From NCBI RefSeq assembly GCF_000142805.1, contig NC_013081.1, positions 496,001 to 560,000 on the forward strand: a stretch of 64,000 bases of DNA, in the 5' to 3' direction. Source of the stretch: Lachancea thermotolerans CBS 6340 (taxonomy: Eukaryota; Ascomycota; Saccharomycetes; Saccharomycetales; Saccharomycetaceae). The position numbers and the translations under genes are program-made. Shown here one piece after another: positions 37,655 to 46,953 of the stretch (positions are counted from its first letter, which is position 1; every line of letters begins with the position of its first letter). The notes below the pieces were generated by a model. That model saw nothing but the letters and a program-made list of their open reading frames with translations, searched no databases and was not told the origin of the DNA.

Positions 37655-39355
37655 TCAGGTGCCTGCGTTGTCTTCCAGCTCTCTCCAAATCCACTTCCTC
37701 CATATATCACCAGCCAGGTTGTATAGGTCGTCGAAGGATTTGGAGGCCTTGTCGTCGTCTCCAACTTCAATTAGCATGTGCGGCGTAGAGGCAGAGGATC
37801 CTGGCCTTTTGAATAGATCCTCTGGCTCGGTCTCACTTGAACTCACGGACCGCGACTCAATCTCTTCTTCGTAAAGACTTCGGTAGTTATGGTCGTCAGC
37901 GCGAGACAATGATGGCACGTTGTTGAAGAACTCTGAAATTTCAGCCTCCTCGAACTCCAGAAGCTTGAACTCGTGCTGCTGCAAAATGGCCATGTAAATA
38001 AAGATCAGCTGGACGTGGGGGTCGAGGAGCGAAAAGGGGATTTCCACGCCCTTCTTTATCTTGCTGCCCACTGTCCCGTTATTCTTGGGAGTTATCTCGA
38101 GCTCATCGTCTGAGTTGTCGTACTTGTTGCGACGCACCAGCTCCGAGAGCACCTGGAAATCGCATTTTAGGTCCTGGGACCCCAGGCTCAAAGAGTCGAG
38201 GTCCGGGAACCAAAACGCGTCGTGCCCGTACTTGCATATTTTGTGGAAAAACTCGGAGTCGAGGGCTGAAGACGTCCTTGTAGAGTAGAGGTGGTCAAAT
38301 AGCTTTGAGTTGTAATTCAGATAGAAATTGAGGGACCGGGGGTGTGGCCTCCATCCCAGCAGCGTGTCCCATATTCTAGCCCTGTCTTGCTTGTGGAACA
38401 CGCGAGCGCCAGAGCATTTGAACCACCAGTACATCCAGTTTGTTTTTTTGGAGGGTCTCAGCGTCTCCTCGTCGCTGACTGGCTGGTAGAGCTCGGGCAA
38501 GATGACAGAGAAGACCTTGAAGAACAGCTGGCACTGGAAGGACAGATCGCCGCCCGATATGACGGGGTAGTACTGCAGCACGGAGGTCATCTCCGACTCG
38601 GCCCTCGCCAGACGCTCGGCCTTGGGGATGTCGGGAGAGTGCAGGATCACCAGGACGAGCCTCTCGAAGAGCTCGTCGAACGCGAACTCGGACTCGCTCG
38701 GCAGCTGGTCGCGGATCTCCTCGGGCAGAAAGTACTCGTGGTACAGGTTGACGGGCGCGCCGTGGCGTTTTCCGGGGAGCACGTCTTCGCCACCGTCCAG
38801 CGGGCACCACTCGGCCAGCGCCAGCGCTATCCACGCCAGGCCGCTCTCGTACTTGAAAAACTGGGCCCACTTCTGGAGAAACTTGAGAATGCACTGCTGC
38901 AGCGCCGCCACCACGCGCTGCTGGCCGGGAGGTAGAGGCGAGAGGTCGCCACCGGGAGCGGCGCCGGGGCCGCTCGCGGCGGACTGCGCCCTTTTGCCGG
39001 CGGACGTGCGCTTGTGGAAGTACTTGCCCAGGTCGTGGGCCATCTGGTCGCGGATCTCGTCCTCGGACCTGATTTCCGGGTGGTAGTGCCACTTCTGGTG
39101 CTGCGAGTCCCACACCAGCGTGTTGGACATGATGTTGGGCGACACGACCATGGGGTGGAACTTGAGCAGGACGGGCCACACGTGCTTGCGGAGCTGCGGC
39201 GGGATCCCGGCGGTTCGGGCAACAAGGGCCAGCGCGTCGTGGTCGCCCACCTTGATGAGCTCGACGACCTTGGCCACGAGATCTTTCTGCCAGTGCTTGC
39301 GCTTGACATTGCGCCAGTGCAGGTGCGAGTGCACCAGCGTTTTGCGGTCGGTCAT
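37655..39355 (-). CDS. OCA5: TBC/oxidant-response protein Oca5
   Basis: Oca5 is a cytoplasmic TBC-domain-like protein linked to the Oca phosphatase-like complex; its biochemical role is not settled. The start is set at MTDRKTLVHSHLHWRNVKRK (39355), although the frame is open 125 codons further, because this is where similarity with yeast Oca5 begins. The product is 566 residues against 679 in yeast; the difference lies in low-complexity linkers that yeast fills with Asn/Ser. Conserved blocks are GIPPQLRKHVWPVLLKFHP, KYESGLAWIALALAEW, SGGDLSFQCQLFFKVFS and LLEFEEAEISEFFNNVP. The C-terminal GDIWRKWIWRELE nearly equals the yeast end, fixing the stop. GC content climbs steeply toward the 5' end. 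Confidence 0.93.
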   Translation of the reverse strand: MTDRKTLVHSHLHWRNVKRKHWQKDLVAKVVELIKVGDHDALALVARTAGIPPQLRKHVWPVLLKFHPMVVSPNIMSNTLVWDSQHQKWHYHPEIRSEDEIRDQMAHDLGKYFHKRTSAGKRAQSAASGPGAAPGGDLSPLPPGQQRVVAALQQCILKFLQKWAQFFKYESGLAWIALALAEWCPLDGGEDVLPGKRHGAPVNLYHEYFLPEEIRDQLPSESEFAFDELFERLVLVILHSPDIPKAERLARAESEMTSVLQYYPVISGGDLSFQCQLFFKVFSVILPELYQPVSDEETLRPSKKTNWMYWWFKCSGARVFHKQDRARIWDTLLGWRPHPRSLNFYLNYNSKLFDHLYSTRTSSALDSEFFHKICKYGHDAFWFPDLDSLSLGSQDLKCDFQVLSELVRRNKYDNSDDELEITPKNNGTVGSKIKKGVEIPFSLLDPHVQLIFIYMAILQQHEFKLLEFEEAEISEFFNNVPSLSRADDHNYRSLYEEEIESRSVSSSETEPEDLFKRPGSSASTPHMLIEVGDDDKASKSFDDLYNLAGDIWRKWIWRELEDNAGT

Positions 39356-39537
39356 TGGCTTGTGCCTCGGTGGGGATGCGCCGCCTATTCGCGCTGGGCC
39401 TAAGACCTGGGATGGTTTTTTTGGTTTTCGCCTGTATATTGAACAGGGCACGAGTCCGCCGGGCGCCGCACCTGCAATACAAAGAGCGCAGTCACGTGTG
39501 CGCACCAAACGCCGGTACACACGCGCGCTCGTTGCCG

Positions 39538-39555
39538 GGGCCGCTGCAGCGGCCC
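39538..39555. repeat. 18-bp perfect palindrome
   Basis: The sequence GGGCCGCTGCAGCGGCCC equals its own reverse complement. With one bulged base the arms extend a further four pairs. It lies 183 bp upstream of OCA5 in the GC-rich core of the spacer. Confidence 0.85.
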
Positions 39556-40488
39556 GGCGCGAAGCACCTGTGGGGCTTTCCTGCGCACGGGGCAGCGGCG
39601 GCGGCCACAGATCTGCGAGGGCATGGACCCGGAGCCCAGAAATCCTGAATTCCCCCAGCGCACGCGGAGAGCTCCGCGCGCGCCTCCCCCACACACTTGC
39701 GTCCTCGCACACCCGCGTTCCCACACGCACTTCCTTACGCCGCTCAACAGCGACAACCCGGCCCCACCCTCGTCGCTGGCGATCCTCTCAGCACACAACA
39801 ACAACGTCTGTCGCAGCCGCGCTGCACCGAACTCTTGTCCACGTGAGGCCCGCGATGCAGAAGGCGCTTACAAGTCTTGTCCTGCCCAGAACACTCCGGT
39901 AGCCCGTTCCCACCGCGATACGAAGGCAAACAGGCAATCCCATGGAAGCACAGGTGCAGCAGGAGAAGTCTTCTCCTGCGTCATCGCGATTGCAACCGCC
40001 CGCCGCCGCGGGGCCTTGTGACTGTAGAACATTCGACCTGCATTCTCCACACCTTCTGCAGCGCCTCTTTCCCCTGCGTGCGTTGAAAATCCTTGATTCT
40101 TGCCGAATGTAACGGCTAGGCGCTTACCGAAAATGGGGGGCGCATGTTTACGTCCGTGTGTAGCGAGAGAGTATTTGTTTTCATTTTGCCCGCAACGGGT
40201 TGCGTAGACAACGGGCACGCGATTCCTTGCATGTGTTATGCTGCACAAGGAACAAATGGCGCGCGGTGGGCACCGGGAAAGAGAGAGACAGAGGCAGAGA
40301 GAGGGAGAATCCTAGCTGGGAAACCGGAAGCCTTAGAGCCGAGATGCTTAGGGCCGAAAAAGGACTAAGACTATCGGAATCTGGCTTCGGATCTGGGACG
40401 CGCACGGCCGCATGCAGCTGACACCATGCCGGTTGAGCTTGTCTCCACGGATGGCGGTCATCTGCGGGTTGTTCAGGTTGTCTGCAGC

Positions 40489-40496
40489 TATAAATA
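40489..40496 (+). promoter_or_regulatory. TATA box of WSC4
   Basis: TATAAATA on the plus strand lies 476 bp upstream of the WSC4 ATG. If used, it implies a leader of roughly 400 nt. Confidence 0.4.
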
Positions 40497-40971
40497 TAAA
40501 CGGCAGAAGCGGGCGAAAGCGCGGGAGCAGGCCGGCGGGGGTTACAGAGGCTCGCACGCGCAGTGATCAGGCTTTCCTGGACTACAAAAGCGGGTTTTGG
40601 CTTGGAGAACTACCCTGGCACGGCATCGCACGCCCCAGCACAGCACCGCGTCCTGCGCGCAGCACGTGGCGAACAAACGAGCCGTGGAATCTACCGCCGC
40701 GGTCGCACAAGGAAACAAGATACAGAACGGTGTCGCCGGGCCGACACGAGGAGCCGGAACAGCAAGCCGGCACAGCACGGCAGATCACAGGATCTGGCGA
40801 TCACGTGGCGGGAGCGTCGGCATTGCGTTTAGCAGTTGGCAGGAGCTCGCGGATTTTTCCACGTCTTCAGAGCCTGCCGTCAAGGAACCTCGCACCAGGC
40901 ATCGAAGAATTCTGGCTTTCGCAGAGCATAGGCCGGTATTTTCGCGCGAGCAGAGAGCGCCTGAAACACAC

Positions 40972-42642
40972 ATGAATGTCCGCAGCCGGAGTCCCTCGCG
41001 GCTGGCGTGGTCGTGCGTGCTGCTGTGGGCGTGCGTGAGCTCGTTCGCGGCCGCGGCGCAGACGTACTGCTCGTCGGAGAACACAGCGTCCACGGCGGCC
41101 AAGTGGTGGCAGTACCAGAGCAACGGGTGGTGCTCTGACGAGTGTGCCGGGTACTCGTACGCGGTGTTGCAGGGCCACAACTGCTGGTGCTCGAACACGG
41201 AGCCGCAGTCGACGACGTCGGTGAGCGACTGCAGCGACACCTGTCCCGGGTACCACGAGCAGTGCGGCAACGTGGACGAGGGGCTGTTCGGGTACATATA
41301 CCTGGGCGAGGCGAGCAGTACGAGTAGTGCGAGTAGCACTGTGAGCAGCACCGCGAGCAGTGTGAGTAGCACCGCGAGCAGTGTGAGTAGCACCGCGAGC
41401 AGCACCGCGAGCAGTGTGAGTAGCGCCGCGAGCAGCACCGCGAGCAGTGTGAGTAGCGCCGCGAGCAGCACCGCGAGCAGTGTGAGTAGCGCCGCGAGCA
41501 GCACGAGCAGCTCAATAATCACATCCAGTTCGACGAGCAGTTCGACGAGCAGTTCGACGAGCTCAACCAGCACGAGCAGCAGCACGAGCAGCGAAGCGAC
41601 ATCGAGCGCAACGTCGCCCGCCTCGTCCGCTTCCTCCAGCTCTTCCAGCTCCTCGCCCCCAACCTCGTCTGAGCCTTCGTCGACCTCGTCAACCACACCT
41701 ACAGCCTCGTCCGCGGCAGCATCTGCTTCAGCCTCGACAAGCGCTTCGTCGTCTGCTACGCCGAGCACTTCGTCGTCTGTCACTTCTACTCCTCTGACCA
41801 CCTCGTCTTCGTCTACTTCCCAAACCTCCTCGTCTTCGTCTACCCTCCAGACTACCTCGTCCTCGTCTACTCCTCAGGCTTCCTCCTCCGCGGCTTTGTC
41901 CTCGACTTCTCCGCCCTCCAGCAGCCTCAAGCCCACAAGCTCGTCCCGCTCCTCCCCGAGATCGTCCTCGACCTCCTTCTCCCAGAATATGGTCACCTCC
42001 ATACTCTACTCGGTCCAGACCGTGACGGCTTCTCCCGCCGCCGGCGGCACCTCCGACGACCGCGTGTTCACCACTCAGATAATGACCACCGTATACGCGA
42101 CGCCCTCCGGCCAACTGCCGTCGCTGTCGAGCTCGAGTTCAAATGCAAACGCCAACTCGAGAAACTCTGGCGGATCGGGCTTCTGGGGGTCCCCGGGCAA
42201 GGTTGCCGGCACCTTCGTCGCCGTCGGCGTCGTGGTCTTCTGCTTGGCCCTTCTCGGGTTCATCTTGTGGTACCGCCGGCGCCGTCGGAACGAGGAGGAC
42301 TTCGAAAAACGCTACAACGACGTCACAGCCCCCGCTGGCAGCAACACCAGTATCGACCCTGCTTCGGCAGGGTCCCACGCCGCGTTTGTCTACGCGGACG
42401 AGAAGGGCATAGAGGTTCCGCCTACGCCGGTGGAGAAGAAGGAGACTTTTACCAGACTATCGCAGCCCGCCAGCTTCACAGACAACGAGAGTGGCATTCC
42501 TCAGGACGAAGGGCCCGTGGTCGTCGACCAGCGTCTGGACCCGCGCCAGGTGTTCATGCACTGGGAAAACGAGGGAAGCAAGACGTCGCTGGCTGACGAT
42601 GTGGACTACTCAAGGAGGGTCCTTCGGGTAATTAACGAGTAA
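40972..42642 (+). CDS. WSC4: WSC-domain cell-wall stress sensor
   Basis: Wsc proteins are single-pass plasma-membrane or secretory-pathway sensors that signal wall stress to Rho1 and Pkc1. The 556-residue protein has a signal peptide (about 1-29), a WSC domain with all eight cysteines (33, 54, 58, 71, 73, 87, 91, 98), and a long Ser/Thr/Ala rod (about 115-370) for O-mannosylation. One membrane span follows (about 408-432, ending in RRRRR), then a cytosolic tail ending YSRRVLRVINE. The start is the first ATG, giving the signal peptide; the frame upstream is open but has no ATG. By position between OCA5 and RIM101 it is the WSC4 (YHL028W) orthologue; domain content alone cannot separate it from WSC2/WSC3. 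Confidence 0.9.
   Translation: MNVRSRSPSRLAWSCVLLWACVSSFAAAAQTYCSSENTASTAAKWWQYQSNGWCSDECAGYSYAVLQGHNCWCSNTEPQSTTSVSDCSDTCPGYHEQCGNVDEGLFGYIYLGEASSTSSASSTVSSTASSVSSTASSVSSTASSTASSVSSAASSTASSVSSAASSTASSVSSAASSTSSSIITSSSTSSSTSSSTSSTSTSSSTSSEATSSATSPASSASSSSSSSSPPTSSEPSSTSSTTPTASSAAASASASTSASSSATPSTSSSVTSTPLTTSSSSTSQTSSSSSTLQTTSSSSTPQASSSAALSSTSPPSSSLKPTSSSRSSPRSSSTSFSQNMVTSILYSVQTVTASPAAGGTSDDRVFTTQIMTTVYATPSGQLPSLSSSSSNANANSRNSGGSGFWGSPGKVAGTFVAVGVVVFCLALLGFILWYRRRRRNEEDFEKRYNDVTAPAGSNTSIDPASAGSHAAFVYADEKGIEVPPTPVEKKETFTRLSQPASFTDNESGIPQDEGPVVVDQRLDPRQVFMHWENEGSKTSLADDVDYSRRVLRVINE
41344..41505. repeat. WSC4 coding minisatellite
   Basis: Tandem 21-bp units (peptide TASSVSS) are followed by about three 33-bp units (peptide AASSTASSVSS) in the Ser/Thr rod. 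Copy number is likely to vary between strains and would set the length of the extracellular rod. Confidence 0.8.
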
Positions 42643-43473
42643 TGAATAATAAAAACTGTAACAGCAGACTAATATACATTGAGTGAAATGCACTGGGCAC
42701 GTCGGGGTCCACTTCTATTCTGTCGGTGTTGGAAAGCTTCACAGCAGGAGGACCCTGGGCTTATATCGCCCGCGAAATCCACACATCTTGGTAAGGCACA
42801 CATAGGCACATTAATAGGAATATAATAATTGTATGTCACTATGTACCCTGGCGTCGTCGTAGATTTCTTAGCACTCTTGCGAACACAGCCCAGGTAACCG
42901 CAGCCCCGGCTGGAGCGTGAGCATCCACAGGCCGCAGCCCAAAGCTATCTGCAGAACGTGCGTGCCATACACATTGTTCCTAGTGGCCGGAATTTGGCTG
43001 TCCGATTAAGTTTCTTTTTACTTTCAATTTATCGTCCTGTGTGCGGCCGTCTCGTCGTGGTACCTTGGTGGTCAATTCAGTATCCCTGTTCAATCCCTCC
43101 GCCTGCTACCACGGACGGCTTTTTCGTTGCGTTATTTCCCGAGTAATCGTCGCCAAAACGCCCATTCACAAAAACTCGTAGCCACTCCCGTGATCTTTAT
43201 CAGCGTGGACAACAGCCTCACAGTTTCCCGTGCCAGTGGACCTCAGCAAACGTGCTTGACTAATGGCTTTTATCGTTCAATTCCTTTGTTAGCTGGATTT
43301 CTCCGCTTTCCCCCGTTCTTCGTACAAGAGTACATTAAAATTTGGTCTCGCAACGAAACGAGGCTGGTGGACCCTACCAACCATGATGGTCTCTAGGCAA
43401 GAAGCCATAAAAGAATCACGGCCAAACTGAAGGGTCGGATTCAACTGTGACGAAGCCAACCAACACAAATACG
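42643..43473. other. WSC4 3' flank and RIM101 promoter
   Basis: This 831-bp spacer runs between two co-directional genes. No RNA gene, TATA-class element of note or coding frame is convincing; composition is intermediate. I see nothing else in it. Confidence 0.4.
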
Positions 43474-44739
43474 ATGGCACCTCTAAAAGACCTTTTGAAC
43501 GAAGAAGAAGCGCCAGGATACCTCTCGTCTCCACCTAGCGAGGACGAGCGCAAATACTGGGAAAGATCGAGCTGCAGCAGCGACAGCAGATCGGTCTCGG
43601 AAGCGTCGGGCTCGGAAAGCGACTCGGGCGCACTTTTAACGTGCGACTGGGACTCGTGCGGGCAGAAGTATGCGCAGCCTGAGCTGCTGTACCACCACCT
43701 GTGCCAGGACCACGTCGGGCGCAAGTCCCAGAAAAATCTCCAACTCAACTGCCGGTGGGGCCGCTGTACCACCAAAACGGTAAAGCGGGACCACATCACG
43801 TCGCACTTGCGGGTGCACGTCCCTCTCAAGCCTTTCGCGTGCTCAACGTGTACCAAGAAGTTCAAGCGCCCCCAGGACCTGAAGAAACACCTAAAGGTGC
43901 ACCTGGAGGACGAATCGGTTATTCGGCGCCGCAGGGGCCCCAAACCAAGCTTGAAAAAGGTGTACAAGGCTGCGCAGAGATCACCGGACGCACCTGTGCT
44001 GCCCTCCATCTCGTTTGAGAAGTTTTTGGCCGACGAAATGCCGCACTACAAGCCTTACTACACTCCACAGCTGGGGGAACGCCTGCAAACGGTCTTGCCG
44101 CCCCCATCCTCCGTGATATCGGCTCCTGGCGAAGTCAGTGCGGCCGGCACCCCAACCTTCAGCAGGTCGCCATGTTCCAATCCACAGGACCTGCGGGCCG
44201 CCGCGGGTTTCTTCTCCACCCTGTCTCAGGACATGCACAGGAGATTGCCTCGCTTGCCTCACTTGAACTCTGTGGTGCCCCCTGCTCCGGTATCTCCTCT
44301 GACAGCCGCGTCAGCTCCCTCGAGATACCCACCGGTTCTACAGCTGCCTCCAATCCATGCCAGCGTACCATACCCTAACGTGCCATACGTGTCTTCAAGA
44401 GTGGACACGTCCGCGCGTCTCCCTCACTTCAACCGCGCTGAAACTTACAGTCTTCACCAAAAGAACTCGGGCGACCAGCAAGGTAACGAAACGCAAGAAC
44501 AGATTGAGGAGCTGATGTCAAAGCTTGCCCTAGAATCCGAAGAGATCGACATGGCTGATATACTCCTGAAAGTCAACACTATCAGAGACTACTTGATGTG
44601 CGCTCTGTTGGAGGAAGAGTACGAAGATGAACAAGACCCATCAGATTTTGCCCCCAGTGGCACTTCCAGCGAGACAGCGAACCAGGGGGCTCCAGTTGAA
44701 CCACGGCCATTGTCCAAGTATCCCACAGTCATGGTTTAG
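43474..44739 (+). CDS. RIM101: pH-response zinc-finger regulator Rim101
   Basis: Rim101 (PacC family) is activated by C-terminal cleavage at alkaline pH through the Rim13 protease pathway and represses genes such as NRG1 and SMP1. The 421-residue protein has three C2H2 fingers: C57/C62 with H75/H80, C93/C98 with H111/H115, and C123/C126 with H139/H143. This is the PacC-specific arrangement with [13 protein letters not shown] in finger 3. A Pro/Ser-rich middle and an acidic C-terminus ([13 protein letters not shown]) fit the processed tail. The chosen ATG is the first in frame. It is shorter than the yeast protein (625 residues), mostly because poly-Gln/Asn-type segments are missing. It lies next to WSC4, as YHL027W lies next to YHL028W. 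Confidence 0.94.
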   Translation: MAPLKDLLNEEEAPGYLSSPPSEDERKYWERSSCSSDSRSVSEASGSESDSGALLTCDWDSCGQKYAQPELLYHHLCQDHVGRKSQKNLQLNCRWGRCTTKTVKRDHITSHLRVHVPLKPFACSTCTKKFKRPQDLKKHLKVHLEDESVIRRRRGPKPSLKKVYKAAQRSPDAPVLPSISFEKFLADEMPHYKPYYTPQLGERLQTVLPPPSSVISAPGEVSAAGTPTFSRSPCSNPQDLRAAAGFFSTLSQDMHRRLPRLPHLNSVVPPAPVSPLTAASAPSRYPPVLQLPPIHASVPYPNVPYVSSRVDTSARLPHFNRAETYSLHQKNSGDQQGNETQEQIEELMSKLALESEEIDMADILLKVNTIRDYLMCALLEEEYEDEQDPSDFAPSGTSSETANQGAPVEPRPLSKYPTVMV

Positions 44740-44830
44740 GCATTCTGGCACCGAGGCGGTAGTAGGTCAGATGATTTATAGTTGTATCATATAAAACGGA
44801 TTTGGTTTTCATATTTTGTTAATGGTGTTG

Positions 44831-44840
44831 GCGATGAGCT
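44831..44840 (+). promoter_or_regulatory. PAC box of GRC3
   Basis: GCGATGAGCT is an exact match to the PAC motif GCGATGAGNT bound by Dot6/Tod6 in ribosome-biogenesis genes. It lies 66 bp before the proposed GRC3 ATG. Confidence 0.7.
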
Positions 44841-44905
44841 GACAGCATTTAACCAAGTGGAGTATCGCGCCTCCGACCCTTGCTTTGGAGTCATTCGTGG
44901 GCAGC

Positions 44906-46904
44906 ATGGTAAACGGTATGATGAGTTTGTCTTTTTTTTTCCAGGTTCAATATTTTTCTGCATGCCTCATATTTCAGTGGACTAACAGGATGATGATTAG
45001 GTGTTCAATCGACATTTGGGCCCAGCTATGACAAGAATGACGACGATGATTCCTCGGATGCTTCCAGCATAACAGCTACATTGAATGATGAGGCTCTTCC
45101 TTCCGCAGGCTCAGACAGCGAATATTTCGAAGATGAAGAACACGACGAGGTTAATGGGGGAATAGAAAACGGCTACAAGTGGGAAACATTTAAAGCTGTC
45201 TCCGGGGTAAATTATTTTCCTTTGAATGACGGGGCGGGGACAGTCCTGATTGGTTTGAAGCAGGGTCAAGAAGTTATGATCAGCGGAAGCTACAGACTGC
45301 AAATAGCGAAAGGCGGTATAAAGTACAACGATATTCACTACAACGCGTCATGGAGGAGCATATCAATATGGCACCCAACATGCTCTTCGATGTCGCCGAT
45401 ATTAAGTTCATATTATGCAGATTGGAACGAGCGGACGTTTATACCGGTTGAGGCTTCCAAGACCTCACTGAAGCATGAAGACTTCGAATGTATCCTGAAA
45501 GTCTCTAGTCGCTGCTCCGGGCTTCTCAAAATTGCTGAGCTAAATCCAGCTTTCAAGGACCTTTGGATTCCTCAGGACTACAGGCCAGAAGAGGGTGTCT
45601 TCGCCAAACCCTCATTTTGCGTTATCAGCAAAGATACAGTTAGAGATACCACAAATATTGCAGCTCTCAAGATCTCCGAACGTTGGCACACAAGCCTCTC
45701 AGATCTCACCCTTTTCCACAAAAACAGTCCACATGACATGCGCGTCGTGGTCTTAGGAGGGAAAAACTCCGGAAAATCTACATTTCTACGTCTTCTGGCC
45801 CAGAGGTTGCTTCATACCGGTAGGCAAGAAGACGATTTCCTTTATTTCCTTGATATAGATCCTGGCCAATCCGAGTTTTCGAGGCCTGACTGCATCTCTC
45901 TGAGCAAATTGGGAAGTAATTTTGAGTTGGGTAACCATCTTGGACAAGCCGAGGCCGAACAAGTTTTAGAGTATTACGTCGGTACAAGCTCTCCGCACGT
46001 TTTCCCCACCAAGTATCTTTCGGATGTGAGCCGGCTGATTGACTCGTTCAGTGAAGAAAATTCCATGGGTTCTGCGCTCCTTAACGTCCCTGGTTGGATT
46101 AAAGGGTTCGGTGTGCAAATAATGAATGATGTGATAAACCGTTTTAAACCCACACACGTCGTCTTCATAGACTCCAATTCCAGAAGTGAGGCTTTCTTAA
46201 ATGAGCTACAAATCGAGTCTACATTTTCAACCCCTCAAAGGGAAGAGTATGAGCCATGTATTTACAAAATCGATGGATACCATGGTTCACCTACTTCTGG
46301 GATACACAGTAGGCTTCATGCTCCTCATTTAAGGCTTTTCAGACTGTTGGCTCACTTTCACAAGGTTGAAAATACTAGATCACTTATAAGTTACGATTTT
46401 ACGCCGTTAGTTCGCAGAGCTCCGCTCCAAGTTTCGTTCAGCCCCGGGCCGATCAAAGCATTTGATATTGTGGATTTTAACGATGCGGTTTCCGATGAAG
46501 TCTTCAAAGATATCATGGATGGAAGTATTGTTGGAATGTTTTGTTTTGAAGGCGAGTGTGAAACACATAAGGATGGCAAATTTCCGATTTTAAAACGGGA
46601 ATGTTTGGAAGAGTCTTTTGTTTCGTTGGGCTTGATCCATTCAGTCGACACTGAGAATTCATGTATTAACATTTACATTCCAGAGTCAACTGTGGGAAGC
46701 GTTAGGGGTAGAAAAAACTCAACATGGCTAATCAGAAGATGCAAAACGGCTACGCCTATATGCGAGCTTTTTCCTTCAAGCAAAGAGCTTTCCACTTTCA
46801 AATCCTCGGGGCTTCCATTTCTTTCCTTCCACAAACAGGCAAAATATGAATTCATTTGGAAAGTACGAAGAAACATTCTTAGAAGAGGCCATCAAAATAG
46901 ATAA
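44906..46904 (+). CDS. GRC3: Polynucleotide 5'-kinase for rRNA processing (spliced gene)
   Basis: Grc3 works with the nuclease Las1 to phosphorylate the 5' end made by ITS2 cleavage and also promotes Pol I termination. The proposed structure joins 44906-44915 (ATGGTAAACG) to 45001-46904, giving 637 residues. The long frame itself has no suitable ATG near its start, and splicing yields MVNGVQSTFGPSYDKNDDDD, an acidic N-terminus like the yeast one. The Walker A motif is GGKNSGKSTFLRLL, with FLDIDPGQSEFSRPD as the Walker B-like block, then LLNVPGWIKGFGVQI and a C-terminal WKVRRNILRRG. A PAC box lies just upstream. It converges on RIX7 with 49 bp between stops. It corresponds to YLL035W. Confidence 0.9.
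44916..45000 (+). other. Probable GRC3 intron (85 nt)
   Basis: The donor is GTATGA (a variant of GTATGT), a pyrimidine-rich tract follows, the branch is GACTAAC (variant of TACTAAC) and the acceptor is ATTAG. The frame before the acceptor is closed by stops in all plausible readings, and the phase-1 junction is in frame with the main exon. The signals are weaker than in PRP19. Confidence 0.7.
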
Positions 46905-46953
46905 CCCATAATTTGTCGATTATTATAATACAATGCTAATCTCTATTTAAAAT

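Larger units (their letters stand above)
39356..40971. promoter_or_regulatory. GC-rich divergent promoter OCA5-WSC4
   Basis: This 1.6-kb spacer has a GC-rich core (39541-39600 counts 47 of 60). It contains CACGTG at 39493, 39840, 40663 and 40802, an 18-bp perfect palindrome at 39538-39555, and a TATAAATA box at 40489-40496 for WSC4. No ATG occurs between that TATA and the WSC4 start. No RNA gene or further protein gene is evident. Confidence 0.65.

Noticed and set aside
38376-39482. Long minus-strand frame out of phase with OCA5
   Set aside because: It is a shadow in the GC-rich 5' half of OCA5; the conserved OCA5 frame explains the region.
39356-39730. 125-codon N-terminal extension of OCA5
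   Set aside because: It is Arg/Ala/Pro-rich text from the GC-rich promoter; conservation begins at the ATG at 39355.
40785-41801. 338-codon minus-strand frame opposite WSC4
   Set aside because: It consists of Leu/Val/Asp-rich repeats that simply mirror the WSC4 Ser/Thr repeat.
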